From positions 121,226 through 185,225 of the forward strand of contig NZ_CADIKH010000016.1 in the NCBI RefSeq assembly GCF_902859855.1: DNA of 64,000 nucleotides. The letters are read 5' to 3'. The DNA is from Paraburkholderia humisilvae. GTDB lineage: Bacteria > Pseudomonadota > Gammaproteobacteria > Burkholderiales > Burkholderiaceae. Position 1 is the stretch's first letter. Each line of letters starts with the position of its first letter. The translations under genes were made by a program, and so were the position numbers. The notes below the pieces were generated by a model, which did no database searches, was not told the origin of the DNA, and worked only from the letters and a program-made list of their open reading frames with translations. Shown piece by piece: positions 17,561 to 25,626 of the stretch.

Positions 17561-18445
17561 ATGAACGAATCCCAGATCATCGAAGTAACCAGCGCCGACT
17601 GGCAGGGACAACACCTGTCGGTGCCGCGCGAAACGCTGCTCGCGGGCGTCGAGCGCGGCAAGGTGTTGTACTTCCCGAACCTGCGCTTTGCGATCGAAGG
17701 CGGCGAGACCGCACTGCTCGATCCGGCGATCGCCGATCCGAACCGCAAGAACATCAGCCTCGAACCCAACGGCGGCGCGCTGCACGGTGTGCTGGGCGAT
17801 ACGGTGACCCAATCGGCGGTGCGCGCGCTGATTGCGCGCTATCAGGCGAACGCGCGCACGCTCGTCGACGGCCTGTTCCCCGAGTACCACAACAAGCTGC
17901 GCGTTGCGCCGACCAGCTTGCGGCTGCATCAGGTCGAGACGCGCCAGACCTCGTGGCGCAAGGACGATAGCCGTCTGCACGTCGATGCGTTTCCGTCGCG
18001 GCCGAATTACGGCGAGCGCATTCTGCGTGTGTTCACCAATGTGAATCCGCAGGGCGTGCCGCGTGTATGGCGCGTCGGCGAGCCGTTCGAGGCGATGGCC
18101 AAACGCTTCTTGCCGCGTATCAAGCCGCAGATGCCCGGCGCCGCGTGGCTGTTGAATCTGCTGCACGTGACGAAGACGCCGCGCAGCGAATATGACCACC
18201 TGATGCTGCATCTGCACGACGGGATGAAGGCGGATCTCGAGTATCAGAAGTCGTCGCCGCAGCAGACCATGCCATTCCCGCCGGGCAGCGTCTGGGTGTG
18301 CTTCTCGGACCAGACTTCGCATGCGGTGATGTCGGGGCAATTCATGCTTGAACAGACGTTCTTCCTGCCGGTCAAGGCGATGGCGCAGCCGGAATGCGCG
18401 CCGCTTGGCATTCTCGAACGCCTGCAGGGCAGGGCGCTGGTTTGA
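17561..18445 (+). CDS. kdoO: Kdo 3-hydroxylase, Fe(II)/2-oxoglutarate dioxygenase
   Basis: 294 aa. KdoO converts the Kdo of Kdo2-lipid A to D-glycero-D-talo-oct-2-ulosonic acid (Ko), a Burkholderia and Yersinia LPS feature. The facial triad is visible: H140-x-D142 in SRLHVDAFPSRPNYGERI and distal H254 in SDQTSHAVMSGQ. No signal peptide, so it acts at the cytoplasmic face. Encoded 45 bp after waaC and before waaA, which places it in the pathway. The ATG at 17561 has GAGGGCGACC upstream. Confidence 0.88.
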   Translation: MNESQIIEVTSADWQGQHLSVPRETLLAGVERGKVLYFPNLRFAIEGGETALLDPAIADPNRKNISLEPNGGALHGVLGDTVTQSAVRALIARYQANARTLVDGLFPEYHNKLRVAPTSLRLHQVETRQTSWRKDDSRLHVDAFPSRPNYGERILRVFTNVNPQGVPRVWRVGEPFEAMAKRFLPRIKPQMPGAAWLLNLLHVTKTPRSEYDHLMLHLHDGMKADLEYQKSSPQQTMPFPPGSVWVCFSDQTSHAVMSGQFMLEQTFFLPVKAMAQPECAPLGILERLQGRALV

Positions 18446-18587
18446 GCGGCGACCAATCGGGGCGTGGCGGCGGGGCGGGCGCGCGCGTGATTGAACCGCG
18501 CCGCTCGCGGCGCGAGGCGCAGCGAAGCGCGGCAGTGGCAGCGGCGGCGGCGCGCGCTGCGTGTTGGCACACGGTCGTGGAGGTCCG

Positions 18588-19922
18588 ATGCTAAGAGCGG
18601 TTTACAACGCGCTCTGGTGGATCGCCGCGCCGGTTGCGGTGCTGCGTCTGCTCTGGCGCTCGCGCAGGGAGCCCGGCTACCGCTGGTATATCGGCGAGCG
18701 TTTCGGCCGCGTGGGCGGCCGCCTGCCTGAGGACGACGCGCCGCTGATCTGGGTGCACGCGGTGTCGGTTGGCGAGACGCGCGCCGCGCAACCGCTGATC
18801 GACGCGTTGATGAAGGCGCGCCCCGACGCGCGCATCCTGCTGACCCATATGACGCCAAGCGGCCGCGCGACCGGCGAGCAGATCTTCGGCGACCGGGTAT
18901 TGCGTTGCTATCTCCCTTATGACTTGCCGCATGCGGTGCGGCGCTTTTTGCGCGCATGGCGGCCGTCGCTGGGCCTCGTGATGGAGACCGAAGTGTGGCC
19001 GACGCTGATCGACGAATGCCGCCGCGCCGACGTGCCGCTCGTGCTGACCAATGCGCGGATGTCGGAGCGCTCGTACCGGCGCGCGGCGCGCTTCGGTCAT
19101 GCGACGCGCGATGTATTCGGTGGCTTTGCACGGGTGCTTGCGCAAAGTCCGGCGGACGCGCAGCGGCTCACCGCGCTCGGCGCGCGCAATATCGCGGTGC
19201 TGGGCAATCTGAAGTTCGATATGCATACGCCGCCGGAGCTCGTTGCGCGCGGCCATGCGTGGCGATCGGCGATCGGCGAGCGTCGGGTGTGGGTGGCGGC
19301 GAGCACCCGCGAGGGCGAAGAGGACTTGGTGCTGCAGGCGTTCGCGGCGCTGGCGCTTGATGACGCTTTACTCGTGCTGGTGCCGCGTCATCCACAGCGA
19401 TTCGACGAAGTCGCCGCGTTAGTCGAGCGACAAGGCTTGCGCGTCGAGCGGCGTTCGGCATGGGCGCCGGCCGGTACCGCGGCGGCCGCGCTCGGGCCGG
19501 TGCGCGCGCTGCGGCGCGACGTCAACGTGTTGCTTGGCGATTCGATGGGCGAGTTGGCCGCTTACTATGCGGCGTCGGATATCGCGTTTATCGGCGGCAG
19601 TTTGCTGCCGCTCGGCGGGCAGAACCTGATCGAAGCGTGCGCAGTGGGCGTGCCGGTGCTGATCGGTCCGCACGTGTTCAATTTCACGCAGGCGACCGCC
19701 GATGCGGTCGCGGCCGGCGCAACGATTCAGGTGAACGATCCGGCCGACCTAGCGCGCGTGTTGCGTGACCTATTCAACGACCGGCCACGCCGTGCCGCGA
19801 TGGGCGCGGCGGCATCCGCCTTTGCCGCACGGCATCGTGGTGCGACCGCGCGGACGGTGGATGTGCTGACGACGTTATTGCCCGAGAATCCGACACCGGC
19901 GTTTGCGGCGGAGTCGAAGTAG
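18588..19922 (+). CDS. waaA: 3-deoxy-D-manno-octulosonic acid (Kdo) transferase
   Basis: 444 aa GT30 enzyme anchored by one N-terminal membrane helix (YNALWWIAAPVAVLRLLW). Signature segments: WVHAVSVGETRAAQPLI (catalytic Glu), THMTPSGRATGEQIFG, LVMETEVWPTLIDECRR, LTNARMSERSYRRAARFG in the acceptor domain, and SFGxx-like GGSLLPLGGQNLIEACA in the donor domain. It transfers Kdo from CMP-Kdo to lipid IVA. The ATG at 18588 follows GGAGG by 5 bp and gives the normal start. Converges with a GT4 gene 32 bp later. Confidence 0.95.
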   Translation: MLRAVYNALWWIAAPVAVLRLLWRSRREPGYRWYIGERFGRVGGRLPEDDAPLIWVHAVSVGETRAAQPLIDALMKARPDARILLTHMTPSGRATGEQIFGDRVLRCYLPYDLPHAVRRFLRAWRPSLGLVMETEVWPTLIDECRRADVPLVLTNARMSERSYRRAARFGHATRDVFGGFARVLAQSPADAQRLTALGARNIAVLGNLKFDMHTPPELVARGHAWRSAIGERRVWVAASTREGEEDLVLQAFAALALDDALLVLVPRHPQRFDEVAALVERQGLRVERRSAWAPAGTAAAALGPVRALRRDVNVLLGDSMGELAAYYAASDIAFIGGSLLPLGGQNLIEACAVGVPVLIGPHVFNFTQATADAVAAGATIQVNDPADLARVLRDLFNDRPRRAAMGAAASAFAARHRGATARTVDVLTTLLPENPTPAFAAESK

Positions 19923-19954
19923 CAGGCGGCGGGGGCTGCGGGCCGCGCGATGCG

Positions 19955-21196
19955 CTACACCGACGCTTGCATCGTTGTCTTGTGAGCGGCGCGCCGCGCT
20001 GCAAGAATGGCGGCGACACACGCGGCAAAGCGCCGGTTACTCTGCTCGATTCCATAGTGCTGTGCGCGCGCCAATGCGCTAGCGGTCATCGCGTCGCGCA
20101 ATGCGGCGTCGGCGACGATGCGCATCAGCGCATCGGCCATCGTGTCTGCTTCGCCGATCGGCACCAGGATGCCGGCGCGGCCATCGTCGAGAATCTCGCG
20201 AGGGCCGGTCGGGCAGTCGGTCGCGACGATCGGCTTGCCATGCGCGAGCGCCTCGAGCAGCACCATCGGCATACCTTCGTAGCGCGAGCTCAGCACCAGC
20301 GCGCGTGCATGCGCGATCAACGCATGCGGGTTGTCCTGATGGCCGACGAAATGCACACGCCGCGCGATCTTGAGTTCCGCGGCGAGGCCTTCCAGTTCCT
20401 GACGGAACGCGCCGTTACCGACGATCACGAGATCTTCCGCGACGTCGTGGTGTTCGACCATCTTCGCGTAGGCACGCAGTAGCGTGCGGTGGTCTTTCTG
20501 GATTTCGTCGAGCCGCGCGACCGACACGATGTACGGCGCGGTGACCGGTGCGGTGTGCGCGTTCGGCGCGCTGGCCGACGCGTTGATCGCATCGATATCG
20601 ATCGCGTTGGGCAGTACGACGAGCTGGCGCAGGCCGTCGCCGAACATCGCGTTGGCCTCGTCGGCCATGTGCTGGTTCAGCGCGACGACGGCGTCATAGC
20701 GCGCATATTGCAACGCGAGCCGGCGCGCCTTGCGCGGACGGTTGCCCAGACGCGCGTCGAAGCTGAAGTGATTGATGCCGAGCCAAGCAATGTTGAATTG
20801 CGATGCCCAACGCCGCAGCGACATATCGAAGTCGACGATCACGTCGTGGTGCTTCGCGAGCGCGGCGATGCGCTTGCGTACGTAAGGCCGCACCGCGAGC
20901 GTGTTGAACACGTCGCGGCCGATGCGCCCGAGCTTGCTGAGCTTGCGCGCGTAGCGGCGCGACTGGAAGTGGTTGAGCCACGGACGGTCGACCAGGATTT
21001 CGACCTTCACGTCTTGCGGAATCAGCGCACGAAAGCGGCTGACGAACGCCGGCGACGCGAACATGACCGACAGCGTGATATCGAACTGGCTGCGATCGAG
21101 GATGCGCAGCCATTGAATCAGCGACGATTCGATGCCGCCGTCGTTGAAGTCGACGACGTTAAACAGGACGGAAGTGCGCGGCAGCGTTGGGGACAT
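19955..21196 (-). CDS. glycosyltransferase family 4 (LPS core or surface glycan)
   Basis: 413 aa GT-B protein. N-terminal domain begins SVLFNVVDFNDGGIESSLIQ; the GGIE segment is the glycine-rich acceptor loop. The donor domain contains SVARLDEIQKDHRTLLRAYA, LVIVGNGAFRQELEGLA, HFVGHQDNPHALIAHA and SSRYEGMPMVLLEALAHGKP with the GT4 E-x7-E pair. Next to waaA but on the opposite strand, consistent with a core-extending or related transferase; the sugar is not predictable. ATG 21196 is chosen because the homologous part starts soon after; the frame is open 69 bp upstream. Confidence 0.87.
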   Translation of the reverse strand: MSPTLPRTSVLFNVVDFNDGGIESSLIQWLRILDRSQFDITLSVMFASPAFVSRFRALIPQDVKVEILVDRPWLNHFQSRRYARKLSKLGRIGRDVFNTLAVRPYVRKRIAALAKHHDVIVDFDMSLRRWASQFNIAWLGINHFSFDARLGNRPRKARRLALQYARYDAVVALNQHMADEANAMFGDGLRQLVVLPNAIDIDAINASASAPNAHTAPVTAPYIVSVARLDEIQKDHRTLLRAYAKMVEHHDVAEDLVIVGNGAFRQELEGLAAELKIARRVHFVGHQDNPHALIAHARALVLSSRYEGMPMVLLEALAHGKPIVATDCPTGPREILDDGRAGILVPIGEADTMADALMRIVADAALRDAMTASALARAQHYGIEQSNRRFAACVAAILAARRAAHKTTMQASV

Positions 21197-21589
21197 GTGT
21201 CTGGCTAGCGTGAGTCGGTACCGGTTGCGAGCCGATGCGTGCGGCGGGGTGTGATGATTTTTCACATTTTACCACTGTGGGTGGGGTGGTTTTGGTCGGG
21301 GGCGGTGGTGTCGACAAATATACGCCCGCCTGCGACGGTGGTTTTTATTCGGGTGAGGGGTTGGAGAAGAATTTAACTTTCTGATGGAGTGTGTCGTTGG
21401 ATTTGATTTTGTTGGATATGTCTTAACGTTTCTTGAATACTGAGTCTCCGGCTATCAGATAAACATAATTAGTGTTTAGGAAGTTGGAAAGATTTGTCAA
21501 ATCACCTAGGCAGGATATTTTTTTTATTCTTCTTGTGCCAATATGCGTGCCTGGTTAAAAACTGTGTTCAAAAGGGAGCAGAAGCCAGC
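21197..21589. other. AT-rich divergent region before hcp
   Basis: 393 bp between a GT4 gene and hcp. From about 21360 the base composition turns AT-rich, in contrast to the preceding LPS genes, marking the left edge of the hcp cassette. Contains AGGGAG about 10 bp before the hcp ATG. I looked for a sigma-54 (GG-N10-GC) promoter, common for hcp genes, and did not find one. No gene and no repeat flanking the cassette were recognised. Confidence 0.5.
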
Positions 21590-22072
21590 ATGCCGATTCC
21601 TGCCTATATGTGGCTTAAAGACGATGGTGGTGCGGATATCAAGGGTTCCGTCACTGTGCAAGGTCGTGAAGGAAGTATCGAGGTGATTGGGTTTGGGCAT
21701 GGGTTGAACTTGCCCGTTGATAATAGTACCGGGAAGGTTACGGGTACGCGGTCGCATTCGCCCATGTTGATCGAAAAGGAATTTGATTCCTCCAGTCCTT
21801 ACCTTTATAAGGCCGTTGCCAAAGGGCAGACGCTGAAATCGGCGGAATTGAAGTGGTATCAGATCAACGATGCCGGGCAGGAGCGGGTGTATTTCATCAT
21901 GCTGCTGGAGGGTGTGAAAGTCACGGGTATTAATCCGGGTATGGCGAACACCAAGCTATCTGGGATGTCGCAACTCAATCATATGGAGTCGGTTTCGTTG
22001 ATGTACGACCGCATTACTTGGCACTATGTGGACGGCAATATCAAGTTCATCGATTCATGGAGTGAGCGATAG
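21590..22072 (+). CDS. hcp: Hcp-family type VI secretion tube protein (orphan)
   Basis: 160 aa, the normal Hcp length. MPIPAYMWLKDDGGADIKGS, the VIGFGHGL segment, HSPMLIEKEFDSSSPYLYKA and the SLMYDRITWHYVDGNIKF end are Hcp signatures. Hcp hexamers stack into the T6SS inner tube and carry small effectors in their lumen. No other T6SS structural gene lies in the window, so this is an orphan Hcp that must rely on an apparatus encoded elsewhere. The upstream in-frame extension is AT-rich and not Hcp-like; ATG 21590 gives the canonical N-terminus. A DUF2778 gene starts 18 bp later. Confidence 0.93.
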   Translation: MPIPAYMWLKDDGGADIKGSVTVQGREGSIEVIGFGHGLNLPVDNSTGKVTGTRSHSPMLIEKEFDSSSPYLYKAVAKGQTLKSAELKWYQINDAGQERVYFIMLLEGVKVTGINPGMANTKLSGMSQLNHMESVSLMYDRITWHYVDGNIKFIDSWSER

Positions 22073-22089
22073 TTCGCGAGAAATATGCC

Positions 22090-22608
22090 ATGGCCATACA
22101 GGGAAAATTTGTCATCGATAACGCACCGCTGTCGCCACTTGTTATGTATGGAGTGGGTTCATTCATGGCTTTCTCCGGTGACAATATCTATCGTAATCGT
22201 GCTGGATGCACGAAAATTGTTAATCAAGGTCCGATCCCAGCGGGGCGATATTGGATTGTGGATAGACCAACCGGAGGTTTTGCTTCACAAATATCGGCTT
22301 CGGTGAGAGACGCACTTGTTTCTCCTTTGACCTCACCCATTCACCGTTCAGAATGGTTTGCCTTGTACTGTGACGATGGGCAAATCGACGACCATATGTG
22401 GGTCGAAGGCGTAAAGCGTGGCAACTTTAGGCTACATCCCAAAGGAGGTGCTGGCGTTTCGTTTGGTTGTATTACCCTGCAAAGCTACTCTGATTTCCAA
22501 AATGTACGGCGAGCGTTGTTACACACATCTACAGTGCCCGCGGGTGATTCAGGGTTGCCTGCATATGGATGGATTGAGGTGATTGCACATGGCAATACTT
22601 GCCCGTAG
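22090..22608 (+). CDS. Tlde1-like T6SS L,D-transpeptidase effector (DUF2778)
   Basis: 172 aa, no signal peptide. It has the DUF2778 layout: an SGDNIYRNRAGC segment, the NQGPIPAGRYWIVDRP motif, and the catalytic segment with H116 and C127 in RLHPKGGAGVSFGCITL (S-x-G-C as in YkuD-type L,D-transpeptidases). Tlde1 effectors of Salmonella T6SS, of this family, cleave or exchange D-amino acids in tetrapeptide stems of target peptidoglycan. Position 18 bp after hcp supports delivery by this Hcp. It overlaps the next gene by 20 bp, an arrangement usual for effector-immunity pairs. Function is inferred from family and context. Confidence 0.82.
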   Translation: MAIQGKFVIDNAPLSPLVMYGVGSFMAFSGDNIYRNRAGCTKIVNQGPIPAGRYWIVDRPTGGFASQISASVRDALVSPLTSPIHRSEWFALYCDDGQIDDHMWVEGVKRGNFRLHPKGGAGVSFGCITLQSYSDFQNVRRALLHTSTVPAGDSGLPAYGWIEVIAHGNTCP

Positions 22609-22861
22609 AGTCGTCAAAGTTCTGTTGTTTATTGCTCTATTTATACCGGTGCTGAGATTTGTCCATACTTACCCGCTTCCAATGACAAATGACGAGGTAC
22701 GGTGGTGGTACGCCATTTCTGGGAAATTTGGGATCGACAATATCGAAGATTTCGAAGATTTTTGGGCATGGTTGACATTTTTCGCAGATTTTATTGTTGC
22801 CATCTTTGTATATATGGCAATTATGAGATTCTGGAGGAAAATGTCTACCCATTTCCGATGA
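22589..22861 (+). CDS. predicted immunity protein, membrane, unit 1 of tandem array
   Basis: 90 aa with two hydrophobic segments (VVKVLLFIALFIPVLRF and WLTFFADFIVAIFVYMAIM) separated by a ~40-residue loop holding YPLPMTNDEVRWWYAIS and GIDNIEDF. The ATG at 22589 follows GAGGTG by 7 bp and lies inside the effector gene, so the two are translationally coupled. Two-TM proteins with a loop on the periplasmic side would fit protection against a periplasmic peptidoglycan enzyme. I do not recognise a named family. Immunity function rests on position and coupling only. Confidence 0.6.
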   Translation: MAILARRVVKVLLFIALFIPVLRFVHTYPLPMTNDEVRWWYAISGKFGIDNIEDFEDFWAWLTFFADFIVAIFVYMAIMRFWRKMSTHFR

Positions 22862-23031
22862 CCGATGATCAGTCAAGATGGTGGTTCGCTATATCACGCG
22901 GATTTGGTATTCGGAATCCTGAAGATTTTTAAATTTCCGTGACTTTTGATTGCGGACCTTATCTTCGCCATTTTCCTATATACGGGAGTTCTCAAGCTTG
23001 GAAGACTCTACAGACGAGACACCGAAGAAAT
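22843..23031 (+). pseudogene. decayed immunity repeat, unit 2
   Basis: The loop motif recurs here in another frame (YPFPMTDDQSRWWFAIS then GIRNPEDF and a stop at 22930-22932), followed after a frame change by LIADLIFAIFLYTGVLKLG (from 22946), the equivalent of the second membrane helix of unit 1. The first helix is missing: unit 1 runs straight into the unit 2 loop. So unit 2 lost its N-terminal half and carries a stop or frameshift. It cannot be read as one protein from this sequence. Confidence 0.6.
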
Positions 23032-23555
23032 CGTCACGGTTTGCCAACGTCCTCACAAAGGTATTGTTGTTCGTTGGCCTTTACCTGCTGGCGGTGCTGT
23101 TTCTCAGCACCTATCCATTCCCGATGACCATTGAGCGCATGCGTTGGTGGTCCGCGTTTTCGGCGCAGTATGGTATTAGCAATCCCGAAGATGCCTGGGT
23201 CACAGTGATCCTCGTGATGGACCTTGTCGTCACTATTTTTGTTTATCTGGCGGTTGTCAAGCGCGTGGAAGCCCTTGCGAGCGAGATACCATTCACGCCT
23301 TCATGCCTTGTCAAAACGACGTTATTCATTGGCCTGTTCCTGCTGATAATGACTTACGTCCTTGAGCCTATGGAGCGCGAGTACACACACTGGGGGGTGG
23401 TCATTACCGGAAAACTAGGTATCGGCCATTCAAACGACTTTGAATTATCCGTGATCTTGCTCGTGGACCTTATCTTTACGACTCTTGTATATAAGGCGAT
23501 CATGAAAGGTTGGAGGATTTTCCAGACAAGGCGGCGATCCAATCGTCCCGCTTAG
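22998..23555 (+). CDS. predicted immunity protein, fused units 3 and 4
   Basis: 185 aa from TTG 22998 (GGGAG ends 11 bp upstream); the frame is open to 22950 but that part overlaps unit 2 in another frame. It contains two copies of the two-TM module. Unit 3: VLLFVGLYLLAVLFLSTYP, FPMTIERMRWWSAFS, GISNPEDA, LVVTIFVYLAVVK. Unit 4: LVKTTLFIGLFLLIMTYVL, a diverged loop with WGVVITGKLGIGHSNDF, then LLVDLIFTTLVYKAIMKGW. Four membrane segments in total. Unit 4 has lost the Arg-Trp-Trp motif. Start codon uncertain. The role is inferred from homology to unit 1 and position behind the effector gene. Confidence 0.55.
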   Translation: MEDSTDETPKKSSRFANVLTKVLLFVGLYLLAVLFLSTYPFPMTIERMRWWSAFSAQYGISNPEDAWVTVILVMDLVVTIFVYLAVVKRVEALASEIPFTPSCLVKTTLFIGLFLLIMTYVLEPMEREYTHWGVVITGKLGIGHSNDFELSVILLVDLIFTTLVYKAIMKGWRIFQTRRRSNRPA

Positions 23556-23642
23556 CGAGGGCACCGCGTATCAGCGAGGCGACCCGAGGGCCTGAGGGAC
23601 CTCCGACACACATCGGCGAGTCCCGCAGGCCAGACCACCGAT

Positions 23643-24278
23643 CTAAACCACCAGCAACCCCTTCTTCTCGATAAACGCAACGACCTGATCGAGCCCGTCG
23701 AGTGCCTTCAGATTGCACATCACAAACGGCCGCTCCCCGCGCATCTTCTTCGCGTCCGACGCCATCACCTCGAGATTCGCGCCGACGAACGGCGCGAGAT
23801 CGGTCTTGTTAATCACCAGCAAATCCGACTTCGTAATCCCGGGTCCGCCCTTGCGTGGAATCTTCTCCCCTCCCGCCACATCGATCACGTAAATCGTCAG
23901 GTCGGACAACTCCGGACTGAAAGTCGCCGCCAGATTATCCCCACCCGATTCAATAAACACGATATCCGCATCCGGAAAGCGCGTGAGCATCCGGTCGACC
24001 GCTTCCAGATTGATCGACGCATCCTCGCGAATCGCCGTATGCGGGCAGCCACCCGTTTCAACACCCATAATCCGCTCCGCCGGCAGCGCACCCGCGACGG
24101 TCAACAGCCGCTGATCTTCCTTCGTATAGATATCGTTGGTAATCGCAACCAGGTCATAACGGTCGCGCATCGCCTTGCACAGCATTTCGAGCAGCGTCGT
24201 TTTGCCGGACCCAACCGGACCGCCGACGCCGACGCGTAGCGGCGGCAGTTTCTTCGTACGTTGAGAGAGTGCGTTCAT
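23643..24278 (-). CDS. ureG: urease accessory GTPase UreG
   Basis: 211 aa SIMIBI-class GTPase that delivers nickel to apo-urease with UreF and UreD. P-loop GVGGPVGSGKTTLLE, the EDQRLL segment, nickel site VETGGCPHTAIREDASIN, FIESGGDNLAATFSP and the base-recognition NKTDLAP are present. ATG 24278 gives the usual N-terminus; a TTG three codons upstream is also in frame. Last gene of the cluster, 11 bp behind ureF. Confidence 0.97.
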   Translation of the reverse strand: MNALSQRTKKLPPLRVGVGGPVGSGKTTLLEMLCKAMRDRYDLVAITNDIYTKEDQRLLTVAGALPAERIMGVETGGCPHTAIREDASINLEAVDRMLTRFPDADIVFIESGGDNLAATFSPELSDLTIYVIDVAGGEKIPRKGGPGITKSDLLVINKTDLAPFVGANLEVMASDAKKMRGERPFVMCNLKALDGLDQVVAFIEKKGLLVV

Positions 24279-24289
24279 GATGTCCAACC

Positions 24290-24970
24290 CTAAGAGCGGA
24301 AGAGTCGCGAATACTGCGACTCGTGACGCGCCGACAAAATACCGAGTTGCGGCGCGAAAGTATTGATGTCATCCGGTGACGTGGCGAGTGCACGCGCGAC
24401 CGCAGCGTCGATCGCACCGCGCAGCGCGACGATAATTCGCTGTCCGGCAAGCTGGCCGAGCGGCACCGCCTTCAACGCGGCGGCCGCCTGATTTTCAACC
24501 CAACTGAACGCATACGCCGCGAGCGCGGCATCGGCCGGCACATCGTGTGCAAAAGCGGCAAACGCAAACGCCGTCGGTTGCGCGACCGGCGTCAACCTAT
24601 CGAGCGTTGCGCGCCGCGCCGCGTCGCCCCATTCGAGCGATGCGCACAGTTGCCGCAACGACCAGCCCATCTGCTCGGTTTCGCGGCGCAGTTCCAGCGA
24701 TTCGCGGCTTGCGAGGAATTCGCTATTCGCTTCCGCGAGGCCGGTCGCATCGTGCACCCGCCAGCGTTCGATCTGATGCGCGAGAAACGGCAGTTCACCG
24801 GACGCGAGCACGTTGGTGAGGCCGCTCAAGATCCAATCGCGCGCGCTATCGGCATTGGTGATCAGTTGCGCTTCGATAGCCGCTTCGAGCCCTTGCGAGT
24901 AGCTGAACGCGCCAATCGGCAGCGCCGGCGACGCGAGATGCAGCAGCGCAGTCAGTTCAGCGACGCGCAT
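24290..24970 (-). CDS. ureF: urease accessory protein UreF
   Basis: 226 aa all-helical UreF, the link between UreD-urease and UreG. Motifs: LLHLASPALPIGAFSYSQGLE at the start, FLASRESLELRRETEQMG, and the conserved tail HESQYSRLFRS. The start is placed at ATG 24970, which lies within the last codons of ureE (overlap of 14 bp); alternative ATGs at 24973 and 24985 would add one or five residues. The open frame extends much further upstream only because the ureE His-rich tail is open in all frames. Confidence 0.95.
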   Translation of the reverse strand: MRVAELTALLHLASPALPIGAFSYSQGLEAAIEAQLITNADSARDWILSGLTNVLASGELPFLAHQIERWRVHDATGLAEANSEFLASRESLELRRETEQMGWSLRQLCASLEWGDAARRATLDRLTPVAQPTAFAFAAFAHDVPADAALAAYAFSWVENQAAAALKAVPLGQLAGQRIIVALRGAIDAAVARALATSPDDINTFAPQLGILSARHESQYSRLFRS

Positions 24971-25592
24971 CATGATGATGACCATGCGAGCAGGACGCGT
25001 CGCAGTTGTCGTGGTCGTGGTCGTGTTTGTGATCGTGCGAGTGGTCGTGGCCATGGCCATGCTCATGCGCATGCCCATGATGCTCATCGAACACCTTCTG
25101 CGCGACCGCATAGTCTTCGGCAAACGTCTCATCGTGCCCATGCCGATGCCCGCCGCCGTAAGCGCCCGTCTCCGGCTGGAACGGCAGCGACACCTGCTCA
25201 ACCGACGCACCGAGCCGCTTCAACATATCCGCCAGCACCGGATCGTATTCGAGCTTCAGATAATCGACGCCGACTTCAACCGGCGTATGCCGATTACCGA
25301 GGTGATACGCCGCGCGCGTCAACGTCAGCCCATCGGGCGCACGCACCAGCAGCACCGCTTCCGGCGCCGCGACCACGCGAACAAGCCCGCCATCGTCCGC
25401 GACCAGCACATCGCCGTCACGCAGCACCGTGCCGCGTGGCAGCACCAGCGCGACTTCCTCGCCTGTGTCGAGTGTCGCCGCCAGCCGGCTCCTGCAACGC
25501 GCATCGAACGGCAGCGTGAGGCCGGGCGCGCGCGCCACCAGTACACGCGCGATCTTCACATGCGCATCGAGACGTTTATCGATCGTTCTCAT
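24957..25592 (-). CDS. ureE: urease nickel metallochaperone UreE with long His-rich tail
   Basis: 211 aa. N-terminal beta domain with LTLPFDARCRSRLAATLDTG and VALVLPRGTVLRDGDVL; middle AYHLGNRHTPVEVG with the conserved nickel His; then a long His-rich C-terminus with about 20 His in the last ~63 residues, mostly as His-Asp, His-Gly and His-Glu pairs, and two Cys. UreE tails of this kind bind several nickel ions in other bacteria. ATG 25592 gives the family start; an in-frame upstream start would add five residues. Confidence 0.95.
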   Translation of the reverse strand: MRTIDKRLDAHVKIARVLVARAPGLTLPFDARCRSRLAATLDTGEEVALVLPRGTVLRDGDVLVADDGGLVRVVAAPEAVLLVRAPDGLTLTRAAYHLGNRHTPVEVGVDYLKLEYDPVLADMLKRLGASVEQVSLPFQPETGAYGGGHRHGHDETFAEDYAVAQKVFDEHHGHAHEHGHGHDHSHDHKHDHDHDNCDASCSHGHHHDARR

Positions 25593-25626
25593 ATCAACCC
25601 TGGCCAATCAACGCACATCAAAGCCA

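Larger units (their letters stand above)
22589..23555 (+). repeat. four-unit tandem duplication of an immunity-type module
   Basis: Four diverged copies of one ~80-residue module lie head to tail: 22589-22861, 22843-~23031 (broken), ~23030-23270 and ~23290-23540. Shared features are a first hydrophobic helix, the loop pattern Tyr-Pro-x-Pro-Met-Thr followed by Arg-Trp-Trp, a Gly-Ile-x-Asn-x-Glu-Asp stretch, and a second helix with an Asp near its start and a Tyr near its end. Order of similarity by eye: units 1, 2 and 3 are closest, unit 4 most distant. Confidence 0.65.

Noticed and set aside
21220..21245. TGTGA...TCACA sequence, considered as a CRP site before hcp
   Set aside because: The half-sites are 7 bp apart rather than 6, and it lies close to the GT4 start in a region with no other support.
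25020..25110. GTGGTCGTG-type low-complexity run, considered as a microsatellite or CRISPR-like repeat
   Set aside because: It is the codons for the His-Asp/His-Gly tail of UreE read on the other strand, with no spacer structure.
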